A stretch of 64,000 bases of DNA, from contig JAULSR010000002.1 of the NCBI GenBank assembly GCA_030512295.1, positions 7,502,001 through 7,566,000 of the forward strand. The letters run 5' to 3'. Of the stretch, positions 45,119 through 57,567 are shown piece after piece; the first letter of the stretch is position 1, and the number at the start of each line of letters is the position of its first letter. The position numbers and the translations under genes were made by a program. A model generated the notes under the pieces. That model worked only from the letters and a program-made list of their open reading frames with translations, was not told where the DNA came from and did not search any database. The stretch is from Bombardia bombarda (taxonomy: Eukaryota; Ascomycota; Sordariomycetes; Sordariales; Lasiosphaeriaceae).

Positions 45119-46474
45119 GGTCGTTCTATCTGTCCTAGGGAAAATAGAATCCTTCGTCAGCTCAAGTTCAGGCTGCAGCAAGCTGTGAATGAGGAGAAAG
45201 AAGGACATACTTGCGCTTGTGGAGACTTCTTTCGATCCAATGATCTCGTCCTCGTGGTCAGCCTAGCCAGCTCCCAAACCAATGTTTCCGATGATGCTAA
45301 AAATGGTCGAAATTCGGGGTTGCTGTTGGGCGGTAGGATATTACGGCAGCGCATGTCTGAGACATTGATCGGGCAGCTCCAAATTCAGAGATACCGATCA
45401 ATGGAAGGTGCGATGGTGCTCACCTGCAGTCGCAATTGCAGTCGCTTTTGCAGTCGTTTTTGCAGTCGCAATTGCAGTCGCAACAAGCAACTGGGTCATG
45501 ACCCAGCAACGAAAAGTCGAGGGGAGCATCGTCAAGTTGTCAAGTGACAGCACCCTCATTCTTCCAGCCGTCTGTGCAACAAGGCGGTGTGAGTGCACTC
45601 AGGGTCGGATAGATTGCTTGAGGTTGCACAGACTGGAGGTTTGGGACGAGATTGATCTTGATGGGAGAGCTTCCGACGTGTCAAAACCATTTCGCCCTAT
45701 CTTGCAAGTACACTAAGCTTTTATCTGTTAAGAGATTTCCGCCCAGCTAGCCTAGATTGTCATGATTACCACTTCAGCCTTAACTATCAGTACCTGGCCT
45801 AGCCCTTATCGCAAGTACCTTGATAGCTCATATGCCGTCGGGTAAGGGTGACACCAAACGGCAAAAGTGCGCTACTGTGTACGTCAGGGGACTTATCCAG
45901 CGCCTTCTTCCCCAGCCGGCAAGCGGAAGGCTTCCTATTTGCTAGACACCCTCGTTTTTCGCCAGCTGAGCTACCAAACTAAGACCCTGGTCCTGCCCCC
46001 AAATTGGTCCGTTATCGCTACCTGGGTCCCCTAGCGCTTGACCCCGACCCCCACCATTACCAATGGGCCTATCGACAGTTGGACACCTGATTGCCCCCTT
46101 TTCCCCTTTTGTTGACCGCCTCCTAGTCTAACTGAAGACAATGTCAGTTATCGCCCTGGATGTCGAGATTGATTCGATAAAGATAGATATATCTTCAACA
46201 AGTAGCGATGGTACGAATACAGCCAGTCTAGAAAATAAAATGGCAATGAACAAAATCAGGCATACCGTACACAATGTCAACAAAGCCATCCGTTGACTCC
46301 CCTCCAAACCAAATGTTGAAACGACCAATCTCCCCTTACCCATAACACATAAACCGTAAATCCAACCAATACTACGTACTCTTTTACATAGCACATCAAA
46401 CATCAACACCAAGACAAAAGAAAAGAACAGCCAAAACAAAAACCCCATCACATCACAACCAGCCCACAACCCCA
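45119..46474. other. Intergenic region, sulfite oxidase 5' side
   Basis: No gene. It contains a 12-bp tandem repeat (separate entry) and, beyond 46100, probable 3' sequence of the zinc-finger gene. Confidence 0.5.
45425..45484. repeat. 12-bp tandem repeat, five units
   Basis: Five units of TGCAGTCGCAAT with T-rich variants in the middle units. It lies about 310 nt upstream of the sulfite oxidase ATG. Confidence 0.85.
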
Positions 46475-49400
46475 TCAATCCTCATACCTCCACACACTCG
46501 GCATCCTATGCCTCCCACTGGCCCTTGGATGGCCCTCCGCCTCCGCCTCCGCCTCTCCCCCCTCGGCAAACGTCACTCGACGCTTAAACGGTCCAGGCAA
46601 GAGCCCGGCGTCCTCGTCTTCCGACTCCGACACCCCATAAGGGCGCTTCTTGCTCCCGATAACCACCGCCCTCTTGGCAACAGCACTACCGCCAGCCTTG
46701 ACACGTAGGCTCTTTCTAGTCCCTATTTCAGCAGGCGTCGCAGGCTTTTTAGGTTTAACAGTCCTAAGAAGACGAATCGTTAGCACAACATCCAACACGT
46801 CCAACAGCAAGCATCGATATCGAGGAGAGAAAAGAAACAAAACACATACTTCTTTTCCTTGGGAGGAGCCTTGGGGGACTTTGGAGCCTTAGGATCTTTT
46901 GGAGACTTGGGTGTTGTAGGTGTTTTTACTGGTTTCTTGGTCCTGAAAAGGGGGGAAATAATCATCGTCAGCATCAACATCTCACCGCAATCTGTAGCAT
47001 ACATCAAACATCAAGGCACGCTTACGTTTTGGGCGCCTCAGCAGTAGTAGGAGCAGCAGGTTTCGGAGTGGGAGCAGGAGCAGGAGCAGGAGCGGGCTCC
47101 GTCTCCTTGACCTTTCCAGGCGACTTGGGCGACTTGGACACAATGGCCGCCGCCTTTACCACACGGTCAGACTGCATAAAAACGGGGTTTTTACGAGCAT
47201 TCCCCTCCGCAGTGAACCGCTTATTTCCCGTCCCGCGCTTTCCGCCAAAGTACCTCCCCTTCTCAACATCGATCGGCCCCTGGGCCTCGAGGCTCGGGCG
47301 CTTCGCACAGTTGCTGATATGCATCGTCCGCTCGTCAAATATCAGCAACTGCTCGATGCCGCACCACGGGCAGTGCTTGGCCGGGTCTTTTCTGCCGTAG
47401 CCCTGGCAAAAGTGCTCGTGCTTCTCCCGATAGCTGCGCGTGAAGTCGCCCAGGGGAACTGCGCACCTGGTGCAGAATGGCGCCGTTCCTGCCGGCGGGA
47501 CTCGATGCTTGTGCGTCTTGCCCGGCTCCTTGTGGTCACCGCACGTGCTGCATATCTCCCAGGCAGCCCGAACATCCTTGCCATCTCCCGTCCTCGGCGG
47601 GTAGCAGACGCTGTCGTGGAACTTACGGTCTGCTATCATATTTAGCACGTCGTGGTCGCGTCCGCACCGGGAACAGAATCTCCAGTCGAACTCGCGGATG
47701 AATCCGGCCTTGTCGTCTGCCATGGTGCTGACCGCGTTGTCTTGCGGGGCTGGCAGCAGGTCTTCGAGGATTCTGCTGTGCTTTAGGGCGTAGTGCTCGT
47801 ACCGCTGCTCCGCCGTCCAGTGCGAGAACAGTCGCTCATCGCAGAAATTGCACTTCTCTGCCGTGTGCGCATCCACAAGGTGTTGCTGGAGCTCTTGTGG
47901 CTTTTGCACGGGGAATATAGCGCTGCAGCCGGCATACGGACACCGCTGGCTGCGGTTGAGGATCACGTTTCGCATCTGGGCGTAGCCTCTCTGCATGCGA
48001 CGCTGCTCTGTCGGTGTCAGAACACCCAATGATATTACCGGGAGACTGTCGTATCCGAGGTTGAGGAGCATATCGATGGGCGGCGCGTTGGTCGGAATTG
48101 ACTTGTCCATCTGCACATCGAGCGGATTGTCGTAGCTGAACGCGCGCATCATCAGCCCCTTTTCCAGGGTGCTCAATACCCGTAGAGGTTCTTCACTTGA
48201 CGTATTCGGATAGCTGGGTGCATATGTCGGCCGAAGATTGTGCAGATTGCTGACGGCAGAAGCTGCTGCTGCGTGGACCATGGGTGAATGAAAGCTGTCT
48301 TTCACAGGAGATCGAGTTTCAGAAGAGAAAGCTGGCCTTACGCCGGGCTGGTCTTCCCATGGTTGGATCGTCTTCAAGTCAGCTGTTGCATCCTCATCCC
48401 ACAACTGGTAGTCGTGATAACGCTTCAGGCTTGGATATTCGCTCAGCTGTTGACCATAGAGCACTGCCGCTTCCTTCGCATAGATGTCATGATAGCCAAA
48501 TGGCTGTTCTGTTTCAAAGTCGCCGAACACTAGGAATGTCGTCAGCATTGGTGAACTCTCGCTCTCGCGACGCATTCTGAGACAAGTAACTTACCAGGCC
48601 CAGAAGTCACATCTACAGCCACAATTACATTAGGCTGAATAATCAGCTTGCGCAGTTCAAGCCATTCCGTCTCACTCGTCTCGGGGCCGACGAGGAGCTT
48701 TGGCTTGTTGCCGTTGGCGTTATGCTCCTGGCTAAGAACGATCCATGAGTTGCTGATATCAGTGGTCTTCCACAGCTCAGCCACCAGCGTCCGAAGCTGG
48801 TCAAGACCAGTCAAGTCCGGGTACCATTCTAGGGCACCACCTGGTCTGTCTGGAACGTTGATGGTATACTTTGGAAAGGTAGGGCGTAGGGTGATGAACT
48901 GAGGAAACATGTTCAATCCATGATTTGCCGGGGGTACTGGCTTCTTTTCTATCTCCATCCAGTCTTTCCAGTTCTTCAGCCGCTCTTGAAGCTTATAGAA
49001 GACCGCATCCCTCTGTTCTCTCGTGCCAGACATTGGGACATTTATACCGGTCTTGTCGTCTGAAAGGACAAAGAACCCGGTGCCGGGGAGGTGCACTTCA
49101 ATCGACTCGAGATCTGCAAAGCTGTCTTCGTCCATTGAGTCACTTACCAGAGTCAAGACCTTGGAACGAATGAGGTTGATGTTGTCAAAGTCGCGATGCA
49201 ATATGAATCCCGACTTGTCGTACGTTCGCCCGTGCCCAGGGATAAAGATATGGAAGCGATCGCTGAGTACATCTGTAGGACTCTTTGCCACCAACACGAC
49301 TGGCTGTTTTGGATGAGCTTCCCAGCTCTTGAGAGCCAACCTCCAAAGCCGAGGAAGATATAATAACCCTCCATATGAGCAAATGCTGCTTTTATCATTC

Positions 49401-51256
49401 TTGAGACCAAACAACACGTCGGGGACGGAAGGCTGCCCAGGGCGGTTCGGGATTCGACCAGGGGTGAGCACACGACAGACCCGCTGCATCCACGGCGCAA
49501 ACTCGTTAGTGTAGTCTCTGATGTAGTTGACATCATCCATGACATTTACTGGTAAACGCAGATAAGCCACATCCGGGCGGTTCATGTTGAGCAAGGTATC
49601 CCACTCAAGCATGATTTTCAGGACACGGTGATCACTCTTCGGCTCCCATTCTCCCCACGGGACCAGGTCCCCTGGGCCCGTCACGAACAACACCTTATCG
49701 GTATGCGCCTTGTGGAGCTCAGTACTCTCATCCTTCCCCAGGTATCCAAGACGGTTGATGATCCATTCCCAAGCAACATGGTCACGACTGTAGTCGCCAA
49801 CTCCGCCACAGGAGATATTCTTGGTCTTGGTCTGATTTCGGAGAAAGCGTTCTTGCTCTGGCTTGGTCTTGTACGACTTATCCTTGTCGAAGATGTACAG
49901 AGTGTATTTCACCCCAGCACGGTTGTCGAGGCACAAAAGTCGGTCGACGGCATCGACAAAGGTGTTCAAGCTGTTGAGCTGAAACCATACTATGCCCTGG
50001 TACCCATACAGCGGGATCCATATGGCTTCAATGCCGTCATCCTTTTCGCCGCCAAGGATCGTTTGCAGCTTGCTAGCGTGGTTGTCCGTATCGGTGAGGG
50101 GCATCAGTCCCAGCGGCAGTTTGCTGTCAGATATTTCCTTGAAGACATTTCCAATCAACGAAACGGGCCCACCTCCTCGAAGGCGTAGCTGCCCAAATTC
50201 AGCAGAAGATAGGCTACCCTCAGAGGCAATGATATCCAGAGACTCGGAGTCTGTCGATACGGATAACTCGTCACGCAGCGACTCCATGTCTGCATCATCG
50301 CCTTCATCAAAACTGCCGCCACCGCGCAAACCCAAAAATGGGTGAAACCCTTGAGACTGTCCGGGTTTCTGCGGTGTAGCATAGTACGGCAATGTTTGTT
50401 GAGACAGTCCAGGGTTTTGCGGTTTTGCATAATACTTCTCAAGCTCGCGATCTGGGTCTCGTGGGTTGTCTACCTCATAGGTGCGACTCTGGTAGCCGTT
50501 CAAAAAGCGTAAAAAGGCTCTCGGGGGCTCAGGCACATCCTCGACGTCGTCGTCGTTTTCACTGAGATCGCTATACCCGCCCCACTGCTCTTGGAAGTCG
50601 ATCGTCATGGGGGCAACAGGCAGTCCAAAGTACGCGAGCGTCAACTTGAAGGCGAGATTGGCGTGGGCTTCCCAGGGCCTGAACCGTTCCGACCTGAGTA
50701 TATCTGCATAACGCGCCCTGTTCTGCGCCTGTATTTCGGCCAGAGCCGGGTTGGCGCGCTTCTCGACAGGAACCAGGAGCTCTCTCTCGGCGGGTGAGAA
50801 CCACAACCTGATGATGGTTTCAATGTCTGTGGATTGGCTCGAAAGCATATCGCCAAAATTTCGCAATATCTTGGCGAACGCTGGATCGTCCGGCTTGATA
50901 TCTGGACGCCATCGTTTAGGAGCCATCTTTGTGAGCTTCTTGTCGTACTCTTCGGCCCTGATTCGCGCAGCCTCTTCTTTCTTTTTGGGGTCCATATCGC
51001 CATCAACGGCGGCGTCTTGGTTTCCTTCCTGCTCGTCTTGTTGATCTTTCGCAGGCAGTACGTCCGTCCGGAGCTCCTGCAGTTTTCTCTGGCTTCTTTT
51101 CCGACGCTTAGCGATAGAAGCAGTCTTGCTCCTCTTCTCGAACTTGTTCCTCTTCTCGAACTTTCTAGGTGTCTTTGAGTCGGTGGCAGCAGCTGCCTGG
51201 GCTCTTTGCCACGGAAGCAGGTTCAGGAATGACGTCGTCCAAGATTCGTCAGCCAT
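46475..51256 (-). CDS. Large zinc-finger protein with LRLRGGG motif
   Basis: Four exons (51256-48595, 48529-47026, 46942-46850, 46763-46475) join in phase to 1515 residues. Introns: GTAAGT..CTAG, GTAAGC..TTCAG, GTATGT..CTTAG. I do not recognise a named family. The N-terminus is highly basic (RKFEKRNKFEKRSK, AKRRKRSQRK), a likely nuclear signal. Residues ~300-365 hold LGLRGGG (308-314) and LRLRGGG (357-363) flanking an acidic, Ser-rich stretch. Residues ~1093-1275 hold six Cys/His modules: two C2H2 type (CPYAGC..HLVDAH; CNFC..HYALKH), then CSRC..HDSVC, CSTC..HKH, CTRC..HEHFC and CPWC..HISNC. The C-terminus is a Lys/Pro-rich tail (KSPKDPKAPKSPKAPPKEKK) with a second basic patch. DNA or RNA binding is a reasonable inference. 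Confidence 0.8.
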
Positions 51257-52413
51257 CTCTCGGTGTTCTGAGCCCAGTGGGCGACACAAAGTTTTGGTCT
51301 CAAGAAAGCAGCGGTGCCCAAAACGGGGAGAGTTTGCGCATGAAGAAAGAGGTCACCGATGATGAATGATGCGCGGGGCAAACAACATTTCAAGGGACGT
51401 GGAACAAAGGATGCTGGGCTACTTCTGTCATTGAGCTGTAAACACTAAACTAACATTGTAAATTGGTGTCGCGACAGGGCATCAAACGGCATGCCAGTGG
51501 ATGAATGGTTCGTAATTGCCTTACTTGACCTGCCTGCAATGGGAACTCATCTCTTTGTTCGAGGTCCGGTCAGTCGCAAAAGCAACAGGGGTAGAACAAA
51601 GGCAGAGCTTCGCTGCATCCGATTGAACGAAGGGAGGCAAGACATAATTGCTTCTGGCGAAGAATGGAAGCGATTAGATTGTCTTCCGGAATTGGCATTT
51701 CTCTTTCAGTCTGCGGTTAAGGTGTCTGGAGCGACTCCCGCAAGAGAATGCCTTCTTCTCCAGTTGAGGCTGATGATAGCCAAGAGACGACATTGAGCAA
51801 AGGATGGCGCCGTTTGCTTCATTCCTCTTCCATTCTTTGCTGAGAAGGGCGGGAGCAGGACGGACACGGCAGGCAGGGCGGCGCCTTTGCTTGTGCAGTG
51901 TGCATTGTGATGTTCAGGGTCCGATTGTTCCAGTGGAGGAAATAAAATGGGAGCTCGAGTTCCCCAAATTCCAGTTGCCCACTCCAGGGAGCGAAAAGTT
52001 ACCTAGTGTATGTATATATGTTAGTAGGCCGAGCTTGAATAGAGGTTATAATCTCGCTAGAACTATACATGTACTAACAGATCGACATAAGAGGGCCCCC
52101 GCCCCTGCCTCGTTGACTAGCAAGTCGCCCCTTCCAGTCTTTAGCACTCGTTTGGGCTGTATCAAGGTCACACCTTCCCGATCTCATGCAGTAAATACCA
52201 GAATCAATTCCGATCCTATTCAAAATAATATAGCCATCATTACTAGGATCAATCTATGTCCTATATCCCAATTTGTTCCCCCGTTGTTTCCCTCTTGTCC
52301 ATCGCGCATTAATCCCAAACACACTCATCCAAACAACATCCTCAGATACAACGTTCCCGACACCGTCCCACTGATCAACCCAACTACCACCACCCATCAC
52401 CACCACCAAAGCC
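51257..52413. other. Intergenic region, zinc-finger gene to transaldolase gene
   Basis: 5' region of the zinc-finger gene followed by 3' region of the transaldolase gene. A 101-codon ORF at 51491-51796 has no recognisable feature. Confidence 0.5.
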
Positions 52414-53852
52414 TCAAACACTATTCACCGCAGCCCCATTCATCTTCCTCACCAGCTCCTCGCACAAATCCTGAAAGTCCGAGAAAATATTCACCGCCTG
52501 CACCAGCTTGCACGCCGCCGCTCCTTCCTCCCCTTCTTCCCCGAGCGATTGAACAGCAGCCGCCACGTGCCCTCGTCATGCACGGCAGCCTCGGCGGCCT
52601 TGACGGCCTTGACGGCTTGCGCGTCGAGCGGGGGCGGCGCCTTGAAGATACGGCCGACCGTGGCGGCGGCAACGTAGCTGTCGGCGGGCGTGGCAGCGAG
52701 CTCGGTCAGCATGGCCGGCGCCAGGGTCAGGTGGTGCGCGCCGGCAAGCTCCATGACCTCTTGGATTGTCGTGACAGATGCCGGCAGCAGCTTGAGGTTA
52801 GCGCCGCGTGCCTCGACGTAGCGCTGGGCTTCGCCGCAGACTTCGAAGGCTTTTTTCTCGTCGATGAAGCTGGGGGGTTGGTATTAGTCTTGTTCTCAAG
52901 GGTTCTACTGTAGTATGTGGAGTGGAGCACTGATGATGAAGATGGATGGAAATTTCAAAGATGCTTGGAAACACACTTACTCAGGATCAAAGTGCACACG
53001 CAGCTCATTCACATATGGCGACATATACTTGCACCCGGCATCCACGGCCATCACCACCTGCTCCATGCAAAAGACGGTCGTCGCCAGCGTGTTGATGCCC
53101 TTTGCCTCGAGCTCACGGCATGCTTGCAGCCCTTCGTATGTGGAAGGGATCTTGATAGACACACGGCTTGTGTCGAAGCCGGGGGAGAGTTGTTTGAAGT
53201 GGGCATAGATTCCTACAAAGTTGTGTGTGTCAGTTACGAGGCGGACATGATGAATTGTTCAACCATGTAAACGGGTGACATGATCATGACTGACTTTCAG
53301 CGTTCTTGGCTGTCTTCTTCGTACTGAAGGCAAACTTTGGGTTTGTCTGGACGTGGAAGGTGCCTGTGAGATAGGGGGCAAAGCGCAGGGAGAGTGCAAC
53401 AGTCTTGAGCAGTAAGTCAGTGTTAGCGAGCCATCCAGGAGAGAGGGAGAGAAAGCGAGACTAGTGTGCTCACCATCAGCTCCACCGCCAGTTCCTCCAG
53501 TGTGGCATCCGATTGCTTGCTGAACATCCAATGCGCCGTCTTGATGGAATCGAGGATCAGCTGCTCATTGAACAGCTTCCCGTCGGGGCCAAGCTTGCTG
53601 AGCTCGCCATAGGCGATGGCCTGGGGGTAGCATATCAGCCGGATGCTCTTTTTGGTGTTTCGTGGCATGAACTAACCTGGTTGCATGTGCAGTCGGAAAA
53701 GGGGCCAAATTTCTCAGCCACTGTCAAGAGATCAGCATTCAATTCGGAAAAGAATAAGCAGCAGACAGAAATGACGGCTACTAACCTGCCACATCGAGAG
53801 TGTCAGCATCCACAACGCTCAGGGTGCGCAGCTGGTCAAGAAGGGAAGTCAT
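52414..53852 (-). CDS. Transaldolase, fructose-6-P aldolase subtype; one frameshift
   Basis: Six exons (53852-53786, 53720-53677, 53620-53474, 53403-53295, 53212-52981, 52869-52414), all with GT..AG borders, give about 351 residues if one base is restored. The core matches the smaller aldolase-like branch (FSA/TalC) of the transaldolase family: Schiff-base lysine in RVSIKIPSTYEGL, then INTLATTVFCMEQ and CKYMSPYVNELR. The CNLTLLF motif of classical transaldolase is absent. It probably transfers or cleaves a dihydroxyacetone unit of sugar phosphates in the cytosol. In the last exon the frame GTWRLLFNRS ends early, while the next frame reads VAAAVQSLGEE and closes with FSDFQDLCEELVRKMNGAAV. One missing base in the C run at 52570-52572 restores it. 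Confidence 0.8.
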
Positions 53853-55921
53853 CACGGGCAAGCGGGCAGGTAATCAGGGATAAACGATGGACGGCTACCA
53901 AATAGATTGAGCGATATAACAAAGTAAGTAATTGGGTAGTAGTGTGACCCTGCCTCTCGTTTCAAGCTTCTGCATGACCAGCTGGGCCCTTAATTTATAT
54001 CTAAATTGTTCAATGTGTATAAGGCTTGACAGCTAACAGCCGAGCGGCACACTCAGCACAATGAAGAAAGATAACCAGAAGCAATGCGGGGAAGGGGCCA
54101 AAACTCGACGACCGCGTGGCACGCCAGCGAAGAAATGACGACCACATGCATATCACCTTTTTTTCACGTCAGGTAGAACATCCGCCAAAACAATGTCCCG
54201 AAGCAGAGCGATTGATAAGCGGAGGTGATTGGTGCGCATAACACCAGAACCAAAACATCAACACCTCTCTTTTTGGAGCTGGCTACCGAGAGTCTGTTGC
54301 CTTAACGCCCAGTCTTTGAAGGCCTGTTAACTGGTGCGGGTAAGTTACTCTTTCGAGTATGTCCGCTCGGACCTTAAATATCGAACAAAGACAAGTTGAA
54401 GAGGGTTCTGTTTTCGATAACTGACTTGGTGGTGAAAATTGGAGCAGGAAGAGGAACAAAGAACGCTGACTTAGCTATACGAGAGGTCACATATGGATGC
54501 TGCTCGAGATGTCTACACGCGTGTGCACTCTCTCCCATAGGCTTAACCTAGAATGAGACTGACATTAGGGTGTGCATCTAGACGCGTATGTGTAGTATCC
54601 ATAGGACGTCAACCGGAATGGAGTAACAGGTGACAGTTGTGCACATGTTCTAGAAGGGATGCTACACTCCCTCCACTTCCAAGGATGCTATCGCCTCGAA
54701 TTAAACAAACAGACCTCTTTCACCAGGGCCAATAATCCATGTTTGACCACGATCATTGGACAGCGGGACGAGGATGAGGGCAATCATGGCTCGTCCCAAA
54801 CGGGTAGAGCACCCTGCCATAACCTTCTCCCGGGCCACGATCCGTAGCAGACCGGATGGGGCTGGCGAGAGGTAGGTCGACGGGAAGCTTTTCCAGCATC
54901 CGGTTGGCTGCAAGCTTCAACTGCCTTCTTGGCCCCCTCCAAGGCGAGCACTGGCTAACCCACAGAGGCCGCAGATATTGTGGCCCACCACATTAGCACC
55001 AAGAGCAAACATGGGGTGGTGGTCGTGGTCATGGTCCGATCCAAACAAAGGGCGGGTTGCATCGGGAAGGGTCCTGTCAACGAGGGCCACGATCCAGATC
55101 CATGGCAGCATTGATGTGTATAAAGTTTGGGCAGTCGCGCGGCTCGTGAATCATAAACATAGCTCTGACTTTTGAGCGCGCGTGCTGATGCTGCTCGGCC
55201 CCCATCTGTCCGTCTTTTAACGCCGAGCACATTCATGTAGTCTTCTGTCGCTAAACCGAGAGACGGCAAAAGCGCGTAACTAAACAGCGGGAGAACCCCA
55301 AAAATAAATGCAAGGGATAATAAAAATGAAAAAGGTTGTCTGGGAAGCAGGTACGATGTCATTGGTGGTGTAGACGCCCGCTCCCGTTGCTCCCTTGCTT
55401 TCAATTGTTGAGGCGGCGCTTAGCATGGGAGAGTCGAGACATGGGGTCTGGTGCTTCGGATGGGTGCCACACAAACCGCTTGGTGATTTGAGTCGACTTG
55501 ATGGAATTCATTTGTCAGGTTTCAAGTTGCTTCGGATTTGAACAGAGCGCTGACGTCGTCCAAGACACATCTTGAGAACATTTGGAGCATTTGGAAGGAA
55601 AGAGCAGAGCACAGAGACGACACTGGAGTTTGAGCTGGACTAGTGGCAGGCTGAACCCTGTCCCCCCGCCTCAGTTCAAGCCACAGCACAACGACGGGAA
55701 GTCGTCACCCAGCCACAACAGCCCACCCAAGCACGGACGATGGGGGTTGCCTTAGCGCGTCTGGAAAAAAAGCATGGGCGCTCTCTGATCGAAAGCGTCG
55801 CGAGCGTGACGACACCCCCCAAATCCCAATCCATGGCCGCCGATTGAGGAGCGACGATGGCCCTTCGAGCCGGCACGTGAACGACGACAAAAAGACCACA
55901 AAGGCGACCACGACGACGACG
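53853..55921. other. 2-kb divergent spacer, transaldolase-COX10
   Basis: No gene or RNA recognised; only short, motif-free ORFs. The part next to COX10 is its probable leader with two in-frame codon stretches upstream of the chosen ATG. Confidence 0.5.
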
Positions 55922-57567
55922 ATGCGGCCGCCGATATCAGTGACCCGACTCAGCGTCCTCGACGATGTGTATTGGCAGTGCACACGGCGCCAATTGCGCC
56001 AGTCAGCGTCCCACCAAAACCCGTCTTCAGGGCCTTTAGGGTCGCTGTCTCTGCCTCTCCCTCAAAGGGCGCGCCGCTTCCACTCCTCCTCCAAGAAGCT
56101 ATCCTCACCACCCTCGTTCAGCTTGTCCTCGCCATCACGACCCCCCTTCACCCAGCAATTCTTTGGCGCCGGTTTCTTCGTCTCCAATGCCCACCTTGGC
56201 CCCCGCTCCCGTGCCAATGGCCCCCAGGACGCCCGAGGTCTGCGCAGCAGCACCGTAGCTCCCTCTCCGCCGACAGCAAACACCACCACTTCCTCCTCCT
56301 CCTCCTCCCAAGCTGCCGCCGCCGCCGACACTCCCCTCCTCCCCCACCGTCGCCGACAAGCTGCAAGGCGAAATGCTGCCGCTGCGCTTGCTCAGTCCGA
56401 AGCAGCAGCCGCCACAACAGCAACAACAGACACAACCCACCTCCCCCCCGACGCCTCCTCCGTCCTCGCCTCCGTCGCCGCCCGCCACCCCGCCGACTCC
56501 CTCCGCCGCAAGCTCTCCGCCCTCCTCTCCCTCTCCAAACCGCGCCTGACCGTCCTCGTCGTCCTCTCCGCCATGGTCCCCTACGCCATGTACCCCGTCC
56601 CCGCCTTCCTCTCCTCCTCCGCCCTCGCCGACGCCGCCCTGCCCTCCCTCTCCCCCCTAACCCTCCTCTTCCTCACCACCGGCACAACCCTCTGCTCCGC
56701 CGCCGCCAACGCCCTCAACATGCTCTACGAGCCCGACACCGACTCCAAGATGTCGCGCACGCGCTCGCGCCCGCTTGTCCGCAAGCTCCTCACCACCCGC
56801 GCCGCCGTGCTCTTCGCCGCCGGCTGCGGCGTCGTCGGCACCGCCGGCCTCTTCTTCGGCGTGAACCCCACGGTTGCCTTCCTCGGCGCCGCCAACATCG
56901 CCCTCTACGCCGGCGCCTACACCCCGCTCAAGCGCATCTCGGCCGTCAACACGTGGGTCGGCGCCGTCGTCGGCGGCATCCCCCGCTGATGGGCTGGGCT
57001 GCTGCTGCGGGCGAGAGCGCCACCGCCGACGGCGGCTGGCGCGAGCTGCTGTTTGCCAACGACGGGTCGAGCGCCGGCGGCTGGCTGTTCGCCGCCCTGC
57101 TGTTTGCGTGGCAGTTCTCGCACTTTATGCCGCTGAGCTGGGGCATCCGGGAGGAGTACAAGGCCGCCGGGCTGCGCATGCTGTGCTGGGTGAATCCGGC
57201 GCGGAACAGGCGTGTTGCGCTGAGGTATAGTGTGGTATTTGTGCCGCTGTGCGTGGCGCTGTGCGCGGTCGGCGTGACAGAGTGGAGTTTTGCCGTCACG
57301 AGCTTGCCCGTCAATGTGTGGCTGGTCAGGGAGGCGGTCAAGTTCTGGCGGCTGGAGGGGCATTCGGGGAGTGCCCGCGGTTTGTTCTGGGCTAGTGTTT
57401 GGCATCTGCCTGTGGTGATGGTGCTGGCGCTCGCGCAGAAGAAGGGTATGTGGAGCAGGGTGTGGAGGAGCGTGGCGGGGCAGCCGTTGTTGGATGATGA
57501 GGAGGAGGATGGGGAGTGGGAGGATGATGTTGAGGCTGCCTCCGTTCTCATTTCTGGTTCCTCTTAG
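55922..57567 (+). CDS. cox10: Protoheme IX farnesyltransferase COX10, one frameshift
   Basis: From the ATG at 55922 (MRPPISVTRL) the frame runs to a TGA at 56987; the protein continues in the next frame to 57567, about 548 residues. The enzyme adds the farnesyl tail to heme B to make heme O, the step before heme A for cytochrome c oxidase, in the inner mitochondrial membrane. A Ser/Pro-rich presequence precedes LSKPRLTVLVVLSAMVPYA. The prenyl-diphosphate motif region ANALNMLYEPDTDSKMSRTRSRPL and the segment YTPLKRISAVNTWVGAVVGGIP are typical. The normal continuation PPLMGW is split because the C run at 56980-56984 has five bases instead of six. With one C added, the reading is GGIPPLMGW and the rest (QFSHFMPLSWGIREEYKAAG) follows in frame. 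An ATG at 55844 in frame is less likely. Confidence 0.92.

Noticed and set aside
51491..51796. 101-codon ORF upstream of the zinc-finger gene
   Set aside because: No motif, and it lies between a 5' and a 3' region where a separate gene would be crowded.
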